Assembly (NCBI RefSeq): GCF_000172795.2
Contig: NZ_CP020947.1
Location: 3,165,001 to 3,229,000, forward strand
Origin: Rhizobium sp. CIAT894
GTDB taxonomy: Bacteria > Pseudomonadota > Alphaproteobacteria > Rhizobiales > Rhizobiaceae
DNA length: 64,000 bases
Direction: 5' to 3'
The notes under the pieces were generated by a model. That model was given only the letters and a program-made list of their open reading frames with translations, did not search any database and was not told the origin of the DNA. Numbering within the stretch: position 1 is the stretch's first letter; every line of letters begins with the position of its first letter. This document shows, piece by piece, positions 36,231 to 44,128 of the stretch. The translations under genes were made by a program, and so were the position numbers.

Positions 36231-36572
36231 ATGAAATCGAAACTATCCGGATTGATCGCGGTTGCGGCCGCGATTATCGCTGCCTCCGCCGTGCCGTCGC
36301 ACGCCGAAGATCTGAAGTTCCAGCTCACCAACGGAACCAATTCCGTGCTGACCCGCTTCTACAGCTCGCCGGCGGGCGTCGACAGCTGGGAACAAGACGT
36401 CTTCGGCGAGAATGTTCTCAATCCGGGCGAAAGCGCGAACATCACCATCGCCGATGGCCGCACCGTCTGCAAATACGACATGCGCTTCGAATTCGACGAA
36501 GATTCGGATCTCGACACCACCGAAGACACGCAGGATCTTTGCCAGCTCGGCAGCTACACCATCCACGAATAG
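36231..36572 (+). CDS. Small secreted protein of unknown function
   Basis: 113 residues, ATG 36231 preceded by TGGGGAACGC. A clear signal peptide ends near PSHA-ED. The mature part is beta-rich and acidic, with Asp/Glu-Thr runs (FDEDSDLDTTEDTQD) and two Cys (CKYDMRF and DLCQLG) that could pair as a disulphide in the periplasm. No domain recognised. It stands alone, with its own terminator. Confidence 0.75.
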   Translation: MKSKLSGLIAVAAAIIAASAVPSHAEDLKFQLTNGTNSVLTRFYSSPAGVDSWEQDVFGENVLNPGESANITIADGRTVCKYDMRFEFDEDSDLDTTEDTQDLCQLGSYTIHE

Positions 36573-36590
36573 ACATTCTTCTCCAGAGCG

Positions 36591-36624
36591 CGCCTTCGCT
36601 TTATCTGCGAAGGCGGGCTTTTCA
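36591..36624 (+). terminator. Terminator of the small secreted protein gene
   Basis: CGCCTTCGC and GCGAAGGCG, perfect 9-bp stem with a 7-nt loop, followed by GGCTTTTCATTT. Confidence 0.85.
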
Positions 36625-36743
36625 TTTCGCGTTACATCGGCGCTTGTCACCCCGCCCGGCTCCGCGTATCAGCGGATGAAGCGTCAATTCAAAGCGATAG
36701 AGCGTCCTGTTGATCAGCGGCGCTCCGATGCCGGGAGGATCAG

Positions 36744-37664
36744 GTGAGCAGACGGTTTCTATCGATCGGTGAATGCATGGTGGAACTCTCGCAGGCGGGC
36801 GACGGCCTGCTGCGCAAGGGTTTTGCCGGCGATACCTTCAACACCGCCTGGTATGCCCGTGCCTGCCTTGGCCCCGACTGGTCGGTCGATTATTTCACTG
36901 CGCTTGGCGACGACGCCATGTCGGATGAGATGGTGGCCTTTATCGACAAGGCAGGCATCGGCACGAGCCTCATCCGTCGCATCAGGGGCAAGACGCCCGG
37001 CCTCTATATGATCAGCCTGAAGGACGGCGAGCGCTCGTTCAGCTACTGGCGCGACAATTCGGCCGCCCGCAGCCTCGCCGCCGATCCCGACCACCTGCGC
37101 GAGGCGGTCGAGAGCGCCGACGTCGTCTATTTCTCCGGCATCACCCTTGCCATTCTTCCGCAGGAAGACGCCGCGACGCTGCTGGCCGAAGTCCGCCGTG
37201 CCAAGGCCGCCGGCAAGCTCGTGGTGTTCGACCCGAACATCCGTCCCCGCCTCTGGGCGAGCTACGACGTGATGCACGCGACGATCAGCGAAGGCGCCCG
37301 CTCCTCCGTACTCGTCATGCCGAGCTTCGACGACGAGGCCGCCCATTTCGGTGACGCCTCCATCGAGGCGACGATCCAGCGCTACCGTGCACTCGGCGCC
37401 GTCGACATCGTTGTCAAGAACGGCGCAGACGGCGTCCGATTGAATTTCTCCGGCGATGAGACCTTCGTTCCGGCCGAAAAGGTGGAGAAGGTGGTTGATA
37501 CGACAAGTGCCGGCGATAGTTTCAACGGCGCCTTCCTCGCACACTACCTTGAAACCGGACAAGCAACCTCCGCCGCCGGCTTTGCCGCAGCCGTTGCAGC
37601 CCGCGTCGTCAGTGAACACGGCGCGTTGGTAGCAAAGGAAAAGCTTGGATTGAGGGCCGGCTGA
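36744..37664 (+). CDS. kdgK: 2-dehydro-3-deoxygluconokinase (PfkB family sugar kinase)
   Basis: 306 residues starting at GTG (36744) with GGGAGGATCAG upstream. Phosphorylates KDG to KDPG, linking uronate/pectin catabolism to the Entner-Doudoroff pathway. PfkB features: GFAGDTFNTAWYARACLG near the N terminus and the C-terminal anion-hole motif DTTSAGDSFNGAFLA, whose Asp is the catalytic base. Specificity for KDG over other sugar acids is by family resemblance. No uronate genes are adjacent. Confidence 0.85.
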   Translation: MSRRFLSIGECMVELSQAGDGLLRKGFAGDTFNTAWYARACLGPDWSVDYFTALGDDAMSDEMVAFIDKAGIGTSLIRRIRGKTPGLYMISLKDGERSFSYWRDNSAARSLAADPDHLREAVESADVVYFSGITLAILPQEDAATLLAEVRRAKAAGKLVVFDPNIRPRLWASYDVMHATISEGARSSVLVMPSFDDEAAHFGDASIEATIQRYRALGAVDIVVKNGADGVRLNFSGDETFVPAEKVEKVVDTTSAGDSFNGAFLAHYLETGQATSAAGFAAAVAARVVSEHGALVAKEKLGLRAG

Positions 37665-37745
37665 GCCCGCGCATGACGACAGTCCGACTGCGCGCAAAAC
37701 TCTCTCGCCGGTCGACATTTCGCCGCGGTTGAGGGGACTGAAAAA

Positions 37746-37937
37746 TCAGGACTTCGTCGGCCGATCCGGCCCGCGAACCGCCTCGTCATGATACCAGCAG
37801 CTATCGAGCGCCGCATCGCACACCTCCGCGGCCTCGCGTTCCATCAGCCGGGCGCGTTCGAACCGGTTCGCGGCCCGCGTCGGCTTGACGGGAAACTGGT
37901 AGATCGTTGCGGATTCACGATGGAAACCCGTGGGCAT
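37746..37937 (-). CDS. DUF2735 family small protein
   Basis: 63 residues, ATG 37937 after ATGGAGGCGATCTC. The N terminus MPTGFHRESATIYQFPV fits DUF2735, short alphaproteobacterial proteins of unknown function that are often found next to glnII, as here. It is divergent from glnII, and the shared 431-bp upstream region contains the NtrC-type sites, so nitrogen control of this gene is plausible. Confidence 0.75.
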   Translation of the reverse strand: MPTGFHRESATIYQFPVKPTRAANRFERARLMEREAAEVCDAALDSCWYHDEAVRGPDRPTKS

Positions 37938-37993
37938 GAGATCGCCTCCATTCAGCTCTCGCATCAACATTCAGCACCGAAACCATAGCACAA

Positions 37994-38030
37994 TGCACAT
38001 AGTTTATGCAAATTGCACAAATTATGTGCG
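37994..38030. promoter_or_regulatory. Tandem NtrC-type binding sites
   Basis: TGCACATAGTTTATGCA (37994-38010) and TGCACAAATTATGTGCG (38014-38030) each match the 17-bp pattern TGCAC-N7-GTGCA at nine of ten positions. Their centres are 20 bp apart, two helical turns, suited to cooperative NtrC binding. They lie about 260-295 bp upstream of the predicted glnII start site. Confidence 0.6.
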
Positions 38031-38262
38031 TCGATATAGATATGATTGATCGATATGCTGTCTACTCGAGAAGCGTCCGCCTATTTGTTCAACACTTCAT
38101 CAGTTTAAGCTAACGCCCAAATTTTCATCCCGTTCCAAAGCGGAAAATCTCCTTTCTTCTTGATGAATCAGCCCTCGGCCGTGCCGAAGGCCGTTTTCAA
38201 AGACAGAAAAACACAGGCGCCAACCGGCTGATTCGGGATTTTTCCTTAACCGGGCATCAAAC

Positions 38263-38278
38263 TGGCACGCTACATGCA
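38263..38278 (+). promoter_or_regulatory. glnII: Sigma-54 promoter of glnII
   Basis: TGGCACGCTACATGCA carries the -24 GG and -12 GC separated by exactly 10 bp, and the full TGGCAC element. The predicted start is near 38289, leaving an 80-nt leader before the glnII ATG. Confidence 0.85.
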
Positions 38279-38368
38279 TTAATAGGTGCATCCCCTGGCG
38301 GTCGGATGCGTGCATGCGCCGAGATCGTCTCCGGATTTGCTCACCTTCGTAGCATTGAGAGAGTCACG

Positions 38369-39409
38369 ATGACAAAATTTAAGCTCGAGTATATTTGGCT
38401 CGATGGTTACACTCCGGTCCCGAACCTGCGCGGCAAGACGCAGATCAAGGAATTCGACGCATTCCCGACGCTGGAACAGCTTCCGCTCTGGGGCTTTGAC
38501 GGCTCGTCGACGCAGCAGGCCGAAGGCCGGAGCTCCGATTGCGTGCTGAAGCCCGTCGCCATCTATCCCGATCCGGCCCGTACCAACGGCGCACTCGTCA
38601 TGTGCGAAGTCATGATGCCCGATGGCGTCACGCCGCACGCATCGAATGCTCGCGCCACCATCCTCGACGACGAAGATGCATGGTTTGGCTTCGAGCAGGA
38701 ATATTTCTTCTACCAGAACGGCCGTCCGCTCGGCTTCCCCGAGCAGGGCTATCCGGCTCCGCAGGGCCCCTACTACACCGGCGTCGGCTATTCGAACGTT
38801 GGCGACGTCGCCCGCGAAATCGTCGAAGAGCATCTCGATCTCTGCCTTGCTGCCGGCATCAACCACGAAGGCATCAATGCCGAAGTGGCCAAGGGCCAGT
38901 GGGAATTTCAGATTTTCGGCAAGGGCTCCAAGAAGGCCGCCGACCAGATCTGGATGGCGCGTTATCTGCTGCAGCGCCTGACCGAAAAATACGGCATCGA
39001 CATCGAGTATCACTGCAAGCCGCTCGGCGACACCGACTGGAACGGTTCGGGCATGCATTGCAACTTCTCGACCAAGTACATGCGCGAAGTCGGCGGCAAG
39101 GCCTATTTCGAGGCGCTGATGGCCCAGTTCGAAAAGAACCTGATGGACCACATCAACGTCTACGGCCCTGACAACGACAAGCGCCTGACCGGCAAGCACG
39201 AAACGGCTCCGTGGAACAAGTTCTCCTACGGCGTTGCCGACCGTGGCGCCTCGATCCGCGTACCGCATTCCTTCGTCAAGAACGACTACAAGGGCTATCT
39301 GGAAGATCGCCGCCCGAACTCGCAGGGCTGCCCCTACCAGATCGCTTCCCAGGTTCTGAAGACGATCTCGGAAGTTCCGCTCGCCGGTTCCGCTTCCGCT
39401 GCCGCCTAA
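38369..39409 (+). CDS. glnII: Glutamine synthetase II (eukaryotic type)
   Basis: ATP-dependent synthesis of glutamine from glutamate and ammonium. 346 residues, the short GSII form found in rhizobia beside the longer GSI. GFDGSSTQQAEG, FGFEQEYFF, GPYYTGVG and WNGSGMHCNFST mark the glutamate, metal and ATP sites. There is no adenylylation-loop Tyr as in GSI, so control is transcriptional through NtrC and sigma-54. The ATG at 38369 has GAGAGAG upstream. A GC-rich terminator follows. Confidence 0.97.
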   Translation: MTKFKLEYIWLDGYTPVPNLRGKTQIKEFDAFPTLEQLPLWGFDGSSTQQAEGRSSDCVLKPVAIYPDPARTNGALVMCEVMMPDGVTPHASNARATILDDEDAWFGFEQEYFFYQNGRPLGFPEQGYPAPQGPYYTGVGYSNVGDVAREIVEEHLDLCLAAGINHEGINAEVAKGQWEFQIFGKGSKKAADQIWMARYLLQRLTEKYGIDIEYHCKPLGDTDWNGSGMHCNFSTKYMREVGGKAYFEALMAQFEKNLMDHINVYGPDNDKRLTGKHETAPWNKFSYGVADRGASIRVPHSFVKNDYKGYLEDRRPNSQGCPYQIASQVLKTISEVPLAGSASAAA

Positions 39410-39416
39410 CCTCCCA

Positions 39417-39455
39417 AGCGGCGCCGGTCCCCGACCGGCGCCGCTATTCTTTCTG
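39417..39455 (+). terminator. glnII terminator
   Basis: AGCGGCGCCGGT and ACCGGCGCCGCT form a perfect 12-bp stem with a 5-nt loop, followed by ATTCTTTCT. Confidence 0.9.
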
Positions 39456-39531
39456 CCTGAAAACTGGGATCGGCCGCTGACATATTCGCGGCGATCGAGC
39501 CGCTGAATGCCCAGCAAACGCTGGCATGCGG

Positions 39532-39549
39532 CTGTAATATTTCCATCAT
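39532..39549 (+). promoter_or_regulatory. Possible PHO box
   Basis: CTGTAAT-ATTT-CCATCAT matches the PhoB pattern CTGTCAT-N4-CTGTCAT at 11 of 14 positions with an AT-only spacer, 63 bp before the glycosyltransferase start. Tentative. Confidence 0.35.
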
Positions 39550-39612
39550 GGTCATGCCTCAAAATAGGCAAGCGGGAATCGCCGTTCCGGAACCCCGCTT
39601 TGGGGTTGAGCG

Positions 39613-40830
39613 TTGACAGATCACTGCAACGCGGATGGAAATCGCGAGATGCTGCAACGTCCGGCAAACACTTATAGCGGCGAGAGCTGGGCCAATGCCA
39701 CAGCCGCCGGAAATCTGCCGGAAAGGCTGGTCATCGTCACCGACGCCTGGCATCCGCAGGTCAATGGCGTGGTGCGTTCGATCGAGAACACCAATCGCGA
39801 GTTGGCAAAGATGGGCGTCGAGGTGTCGATGGTAACGCCGGAGCGCTTCAACAGCATCCCCTGCCCGACTTATCCCGAGATCCGCCTGTCGATCGCCGGT
39901 TATCGCCGCATTGCCCGCGAGATCGAAAAGCACAATCCCTCCTACGTGCATATCGCCACCGAAGGGCCGCTCGGGCTGACCGCCCGCCGCTGGTGCCTGA
40001 AGAACCGTATGCCGTTTTCGACGAGCTACCATACCCGCTTCCCGGAATATGTCGCGGCCCGCCTGCCGATCCCGAAGAGCTGGCTCTATTCCTTCGTCCG
40101 CTGGTTCCACAATGGTGGTGCCGGATGCATGGTGGCGACACCGAGCCTTGCGCGCGAACTGTCGGAAAAGGGCATCCGCAATCTCATGCCCTGGAGCCGC
40201 GGCATCGACGCCACGCAGTTCCGCCCGATGGCGCTCGAAGAAAAACCCTTCGGCTTGCCGCGCCCGATCTTCATGACCGTCGGCCGCGTGGCGCTCGAGA
40301 AGAACCTGCCGGCCTTCCTCGATCTCGATCTGCCCGGCTCGAAGGTCGTTGTCGGCGACGGCCCGGCGCGTGCCGAACTCGAAAAGCAATATCCCCAAGT
40401 CTTCTTCGCCGGTGTGAAGTTCGGCGAGGAACTGGCGCAGGCCTATGCCCAGGCCGACGTCTTCGTCTTTCCCTCGCTCACCGACACTTTCGGCAACACC
40501 ATCCTCGAAGCACTGGCATCGGGCGTACCGGTCGCCGCCTATCCGGTGACCGGCCCACTCGACATCATCGGCGAAGACAGCGAGGTCGGCGCGCTCGACA
40601 TGGACCTGCGCGCCGCCTGCCTCGCCGCCCTCTCCGCTTCACGCGAGAAGGCGCATGCGCTCGCCATGCAATACTCCTGGGAAGCGGCGACGCTGCAATT
40701 CATCAACAACATCCGCGCCGCAAACGGCGTGATCACGCCGAAATGGAAGAAAGCCTGGCAATTTGCCAAGTCGCTTCCAAGAAGCAGAAAGCCCGGCGAA
40801 ACCGCCGGGCCTCTCCCATCCGGAGATTGA
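39613..40830 (+). CDS. GT4-type glycosyltransferase
   Basis: 405 residues from TTG 39613 (ATG 39649 is an alternative giving 393). GT-B fold: N-terminal VTDAWHPQVNGVVRSIENT (about 42-60), C-terminal nucleotide-sugar site TVGRVALEKNLPAFLDL, then GVKFGEELAQAYAQADVFVFPS and the E-x7-E-like TFGNTILEALASG. The layout matches retaining enzymes that glycosylate diacylglycerol or phosphatidylinositol. In Agrobacterium a related enzyme makes glucosyl- and glucuronosyl-diacylglycerol under phosphate limitation. The possible PHO box upstream would fit that role, but acceptor and donor are unproven. Confidence 0.8.
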   Translation: MTDHCNADGNREMLQRPANTYSGESWANATAAGNLPERLVIVTDAWHPQVNGVVRSIENTNRELAKMGVEVSMVTPERFNSIPCPTYPEIRLSIAGYRRIAREIEKHNPSYVHIATEGPLGLTARRWCLKNRMPFSTSYHTRFPEYVAARLPIPKSWLYSFVRWFHNGGAGCMVATPSLARELSEKGIRNLMPWSRGIDATQFRPMALEEKPFGLPRPIFMTVGRVALEKNLPAFLDLDLPGSKVVVGDGPARAELEKQYPQVFFAGVKFGEELAQAYAQADVFVFPSLTDTFGNTILEALASGVPVAAYPVTGPLDIIGEDSEVGALDMDLRAACLAALSASREKAHALAMQYSWEAATLQFINNIRAANGVITPKWKKAWQFAKSLPRSRKPGETAGPLPSGD

Positions 40831-40836
40831 TCGACC

Positions 40837-41850
40837 CTATTTGTGCAGGGCGTTGCGCAGCGTATCGTTGGCGACGGCAATTGCACTGCGCGCGGCAGGC
40901 GTTTCGGCAATCGCATTCAGCAGCACGAAGTCGTGGATCGTACCGTTGTAGCGGATCGACGTGACCTTGACGCCGGCCTGGCTGAGTTTGCGGCCATAGG
41001 CTTCGCCCTCGTCGCGCAGCACGTCGTTTTCATCGGTGATGATGAGAGCCGCCGGCAGGCCGTTGAGCTGCTCAAGCGAGGCCTGCAGCGGCGAAGCCGT
41101 CGGCTCCTTGCGCTTGGCCTCATCGGGCAGGTAGGCGTTCCAGAACCACTTCATCGCCTCCTTGGTCAGCCAAGGGCCGTTGGCGAACTCATTATAGGAA
41201 CCGTTGTCGAAATTGGCGTCGGTGACGGGGTAGAACAGCACCTGCTGGTCGATGGCAGGACCGCCGCGCTCCTTGGCAAGCAGCGTCACCACGGCCGCCA
41301 TATTGCCGCCGACGCTGTCGCCGGCGACCGCCAGCCTGCTGGCATCGACATTGAATTCCTTGGCATGCTCGGCGACATATTTGGTCGCGGCATAGGCCTG
41401 CTCGATAGCCACGGGATAGCGGGCTTCAGGCGAGCGTTCGTAGTCGACGAAGACGACGGCGGCATCGGCGCCATTGGCGATCTCGCGCACCAGCCGGTCA
41501 TGCGTGTCGGCATCGCCGAGCACCCAGCCGCCGCCGTGGAAATAGAGAATGACCGGCAGCGTGCCCTTGGCGTGTTCGGGGCGGACGATGCGCAGCTTGA
41601 TGTTATCCGTCGGGCCTGCCTTGATGACCTTATTCTCTTCCTGCGCGGCAAGCTTCTTGACGCCGCCCTTCTGCGCGCCGGCCAGAACATTGCGGGCATC
41701 GGCCGGCGACAACGTGTAGATCGGCTTGCCGCCGGCAAGCCCGTCGATGAACTTCTGCGTTGTCGGTTCCAGTACCGGATCGGCAAGCGCGCCGATGGCG
41801 GAAGCTGCGAGCAGTGCTGCCGCGGAAACTGCGGTCTTGATGGTCGACAT
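40837..41850 (-). CDS. Periplasmic HSL-family alpha/beta hydrolase (esterase)
   Basis: 337 residues with a signal peptide cleaved near GALA-DP. HSL-type esterase: oxyanion motif FHGGGW (about 104-109), nucleophile Ser in GDSVGG, acid Asp in TDENDVL and His in TIHDF, so the triad is complete. It probably hydrolyses short acyl esters or xenobiotic esters outside the cytoplasm. It is divergent from an OhrR-like MarR gene with palindromes between, so it is likely repressed by that regulator. Confidence 0.87.
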   Translation of the reverse strand: MSTIKTAVSAAALLAASAIGALADPVLEPTTQKFIDGLAGGKPIYTLSPADARNVLAGAQKGGVKKLAAQEENKVIKAGPTDNIKLRIVRPEHAKGTLPVILYFHGGGWVLGDADTHDRLVREIANGADAAVVFVDYERSPEARYPVAIEQAYAATKYVAEHAKEFNVDASRLAVAGDSVGGNMAAVVTLLAKERGGPAIDQQVLFYPVTDANFDNGSYNEFANGPWLTKEAMKWFWNAYLPDEAKRKEPTASPLQASLEQLNGLPAALIITDENDVLRDEGEAYGRKLSQAGVKVTSIRYNGTIHDFVLLNAIAETPAARSAIAVANDTLRNALHK

Positions 41851-41897
41851 TGTCTTATCCTCTCATTTCGGTGTCCGTTGCGGCCACGGCAATTTAT

Positions 41898-41909
41898 ATC
41901 GTGCACGAT
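41898..41909. promoter_or_regulatory. Palindrome 1 in the esterase-marR divergent region
   Basis: ATCGTGCACGAT, a perfect 12-bp palindrome 48 bp upstream of the esterase start, probably over its promoter. It shares the ATCG..CGAT ends with palindrome 3. Confidence 0.5.
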
Positions 41910-41919
41910 TATTTATCGA

Positions 41920-41933
41920 ACAATTAAAATTGT
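41920..41933. promoter_or_regulatory. Palindrome 2, OhrR-operator-like
   Basis: ACAATT-AA-AATTGT closely resembles the OhrR operator core TACAATT-AATTGTA described in other bacteria. It lies midway between the esterase and marR. Confidence 0.5.
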
Positions 41934-41971
41934 CACATATCTGCCATGCATAAAAATCGCTTCCAATTATT

Positions 41972-41983
41972 TATCGCGCGATA
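41972..41983. promoter_or_regulatory. Palindrome 3 before marR
   Basis: TATCGCGCGATA, a perfect 12-bp palindrome 28 bp before the marR ATG, positioned for autorepression. Confidence 0.5.
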
Positions 41984-42010
41984 TAAACTCGATCAATTTT
42001 GGAGGTGACC

Positions 42011-42448
42011 ATGCAGGATCAGCTGAAGCTCGACGATTTCATCTGCTTCGCCGTCTACACGGCAAGCCACGCTTTGAACCGCGTCTACAAGCCGCTTCTC
42101 GACACGCTTGGCCTTACCTACCCGCAATATCTCGCCATGGTCGCGCTGTGGGGTGAGGACGGCCAGACGGTGGGCGGCCTCGGCGAAAAGCTCTTCCTGG
42201 AATCGAGCACGCTGACTCCGCTGCTCAAACGCCTGGAAAGCGCAGGCTATATCAGGCGCGAGCGCAGCCGAGAGGACGAACGCGTCGTCGTCATCCGCTT
42301 AAGCGAGGCGGGTATTCGCCTGAAGGAAAAGGCGATCGGCATTCCCGGCTGCATCGTGGAAGCGAGCGGCCGCGATGCGGTGGATCTCACCCGGCTCCAG
42401 GCCGAGATCGTGACGCTTCGCGAAGCGTTGAATGAAAGCGTGGCTTAG
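42011..42448 (+). CDS. OhrR-like MarR-family regulator
   Basis: 145 residues; ATG 42011 directly after GGAGGTGACC. Winged helix with recognition region SSTLTPLLKRLESAGYIRRERS and wing REDERVVVIRLSEAG. Cys12 in LDDFICFAVY aligns with the peroxide-sensing Cys of OhrR, and the surrounding LDDF-C-F-Y pattern is the OhrR signature. It should be an organic-hydroperoxide-responsive repressor. The usual target gene ohr is absent; instead the esterase is divergently placed with three palindromes. Confidence 0.88.
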   Translation: MQDQLKLDDFICFAVYTASHALNRVYKPLLDTLGLTYPQYLAMVALWGEDGQTVGGLGEKLFLESSTLTPLLKRLESAGYIRRERSREDERVVVIRLSEAGIRLKEKAIGIPGCIVEASGRDAVDLTRLQAEIVTLREALNESVA

Positions 42449-42482
42449 TTCAAGACGATCGAGATAGGTCGTGCCTGAGGCG

Positions 42483-42630
42483 CCCCCCTCTGCCCTGCCG
42501 GGCATCTCCCCCACAGGTGGGGAGATCGGATGGGCGGACCCGCTCACTCCAACATCAATTGTTTGGGGAGATACTATCCGCGAGTCGATCTCCTCCTTGT
42601 GGGGGAGATGCCCGGCAGGGCAGAGGGGGG
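42483..42630. repeat. Palindromic repeat element with perfect 33-bp arms
   Basis: The arms at 42483-42515 and 42598-42630 are perfect inverted copies (left starts CCCCCCTCTGCCCTGCCGGG). The 82-bp centre contains CAGGTGGGGAGAT and GTTTGGGGAGA, which look like further degenerate copies. No coding capacity. It resembles rhizobial intergenic mosaic elements and fills the gap between marR and der. Confidence 0.85.
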
Positions 42631-42690
42631 TAACCCTAAGCACGACGCGAACGGATATTCCGCAAACGCCAACTGGCGCCCCCAAGAACC

Positions 42691-44112
42691 CTAGGTCCGC
42701 CTCTTCTTGCCTTCGAACGGATTATCGGCCGAGCGGAAATGAATGCGGATCGGCACGCTCGGCATGTCGAAATCGGCGCGCAACCCGTTGATCAGGTAAC
42801 GCGTATAGGATTCCGGCAGCGCGTCCGAGCGGGTGCAGGAGATCATGAAGGCCGGCGGACGGGCCTTGACCTGCGTCATATATTTCAGCTTGATGCGGCG
42901 ACCGGACACGGCCGGTGGCGGATGCTGGATCTGTTGCGTCTCCAGCCAGCGGTTGAGCCGCGCGGTCGAGATGCGCTTGTTCCAGACCCTGTCCGTGTCG
43001 ATGATCGACTGCATCAGCTTGTCGAGACCCCAACCGGTCTGGCCGGAGATCGGCACGGCGCGGATGCCGCGTGCCTGCGGCAGCAGCCGGTCGGTCTTTT
43101 CGCGCAGATCCGCAAGCACCGCCTGCCGGTCTTCGATCATGTCCCACTTGTTGAACGCCAGAACCGCCGCGCGGCCCTCGCGCAGCACCAGGTCGACGAT
43201 CTGCAGGTCCTGCTTCTCGAAGGGGATCGTCGCATCGAAGACGATGACGACGGTTTCGGCGAAGCGGATGGCGCGCAGCGCGTCGGCGACGGAAAGCTTC
43301 TCCAGCTTCTCGGTCACCCGCGCCTTGCGGCGCATGCCTGCGGTGTCGAACATTTTGATGGTGCGGCCGCGCCAATCCCATTCGACCGAGATGGAATCGC
43401 GTGTGATACCGGCCTCCGGCCCGGTCAGCAGCCGGTCCTCGCCGAGGAAGCGGTTGATCAGCGTCGACTTGCCTGCATTCGGCCGGCCGACGATCGCCAC
43501 CCGGAGCGGTTTTGTGTCGTCATAGGCGGGCTCTTCGTCCTCGTCCTCACCCTCATCAGCCGCGTGGGGGATATCGACGTCGGTGACCGCAACATCCTCC
43601 TTGGCATAGGCCCGGTCCTTGCCGATCGCCTCGACGATCGCATCGCGCAGATCAAGCATGCCTTGCCCGTGTTCGGCCGAGATCGGCGTCGGCTCGCCGA
43701 GGCCGAGCGTATAGGCGTCGTAAAAACCGCTGTCCGAGCCGCGCGCTTCGGACTTGTTGGCGACGAGCACCACCGGCTTGCCGCGCCGGCGCAGCATTTC
43801 TGCAAGCGCGGTATCGACAGGCGTCAGCCCGTTCTTGGCGTCGACGACGAAGAGCGAAAGATCGGCCTCGTCAATCGCCGCTTCGGTCTGCGCGCGCATA
43901 CGGCCCTGCAGGCTTTCCTCGTCGGCCTCTTCGAGGCCGGCCGTGTCGATGATCGTGAAGGTCAGACCCATCAGCCGCGCATCGCCCGGCCGGCGGTCAC
44001 GCGTCACGCCAGGCGTGTCGTCGACAAGCGCCAGCTTCTTTCCCACAAGCCGGTTGAAAAGCGTTGACTTGCCGACATTCGGACGACCGACGATCGCGAC
44101 CGTGAAACTCAT
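42691..44112 (-). CDS. der: Ribosome assembly GTPase Der (EngA)
   Basis: 473 residues with two consecutive GTPase domains and a C-terminal KH-like domain, the unique Der layout. Domain 1: GRPNVGKST (about 8-16), DTPG, NKSE. Domain 2: GRPNAGKST (about 210-218), [15 protein letters not shown]. The acidic linker ([14 protein letters not shown], about 187-200) separates the domains. Needed for 50S ribosomal subunit maturation and usually essential. It follows the YfgM-like gene by 16 bp. Confidence 0.97.
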   Translation of the reverse strand: MSFTVAIVGRPNVGKSTLFNRLVGKKLALVDDTPGVTRDRRPGDARLMGLTFTIIDTAGLEEADEESLQGRMRAQTEAAIDEADLSLFVVDAKNGLTPVDTALAEMLRRRGKPVVLVANKSEARGSDSGFYDAYTLGLGEPTPISAEHGQGMLDLRDAIVEAIGKDRAYAKEDVAVTDVDIPHAADEGEDEDEEPAYDDTKPLRVAIVGRPNAGKSTLINRFLGEDRLLTGPEAGITRDSISVEWDWRGRTIKMFDTAGMRRKARVTEKLEKLSVADALRAIRFAETVVIVFDATIPFEKQDLQIVDLVLREGRAAVLAFNKWDMIEDRQAVLADLREKTDRLLPQARGIRAVPISGQTGWGLDKLMQSIIDTDRVWNKRISTARLNRWLETQQIQHPPPAVSGRRIKLKYMTQVKARPPAFMISCTRSDALPESYTRYLINGLRADFDMPSVPIRIHFRSADNPFEGKKRRT

Positions 44113-44128
44113 TCTTTTTCCTTAAAAC

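Larger units (their letters stand above)
37938..38368. other. Regulatory region between DUF2735 gene and glnII
   Basis: 431 bp without a gene. It contains tandem NtrC-type sites (37994-38030) and a sigma-54 promoter (38263-38278). The segment between (about 38031-38260) shows nothing else I can name. Confidence 0.6.

Noticed and set aside
42483-42630. CRISPR array or insertion sequence at the repeat
   Set aside because: There are two inverted arms rather than regular direct repeats with spacers, and no transposase frame.
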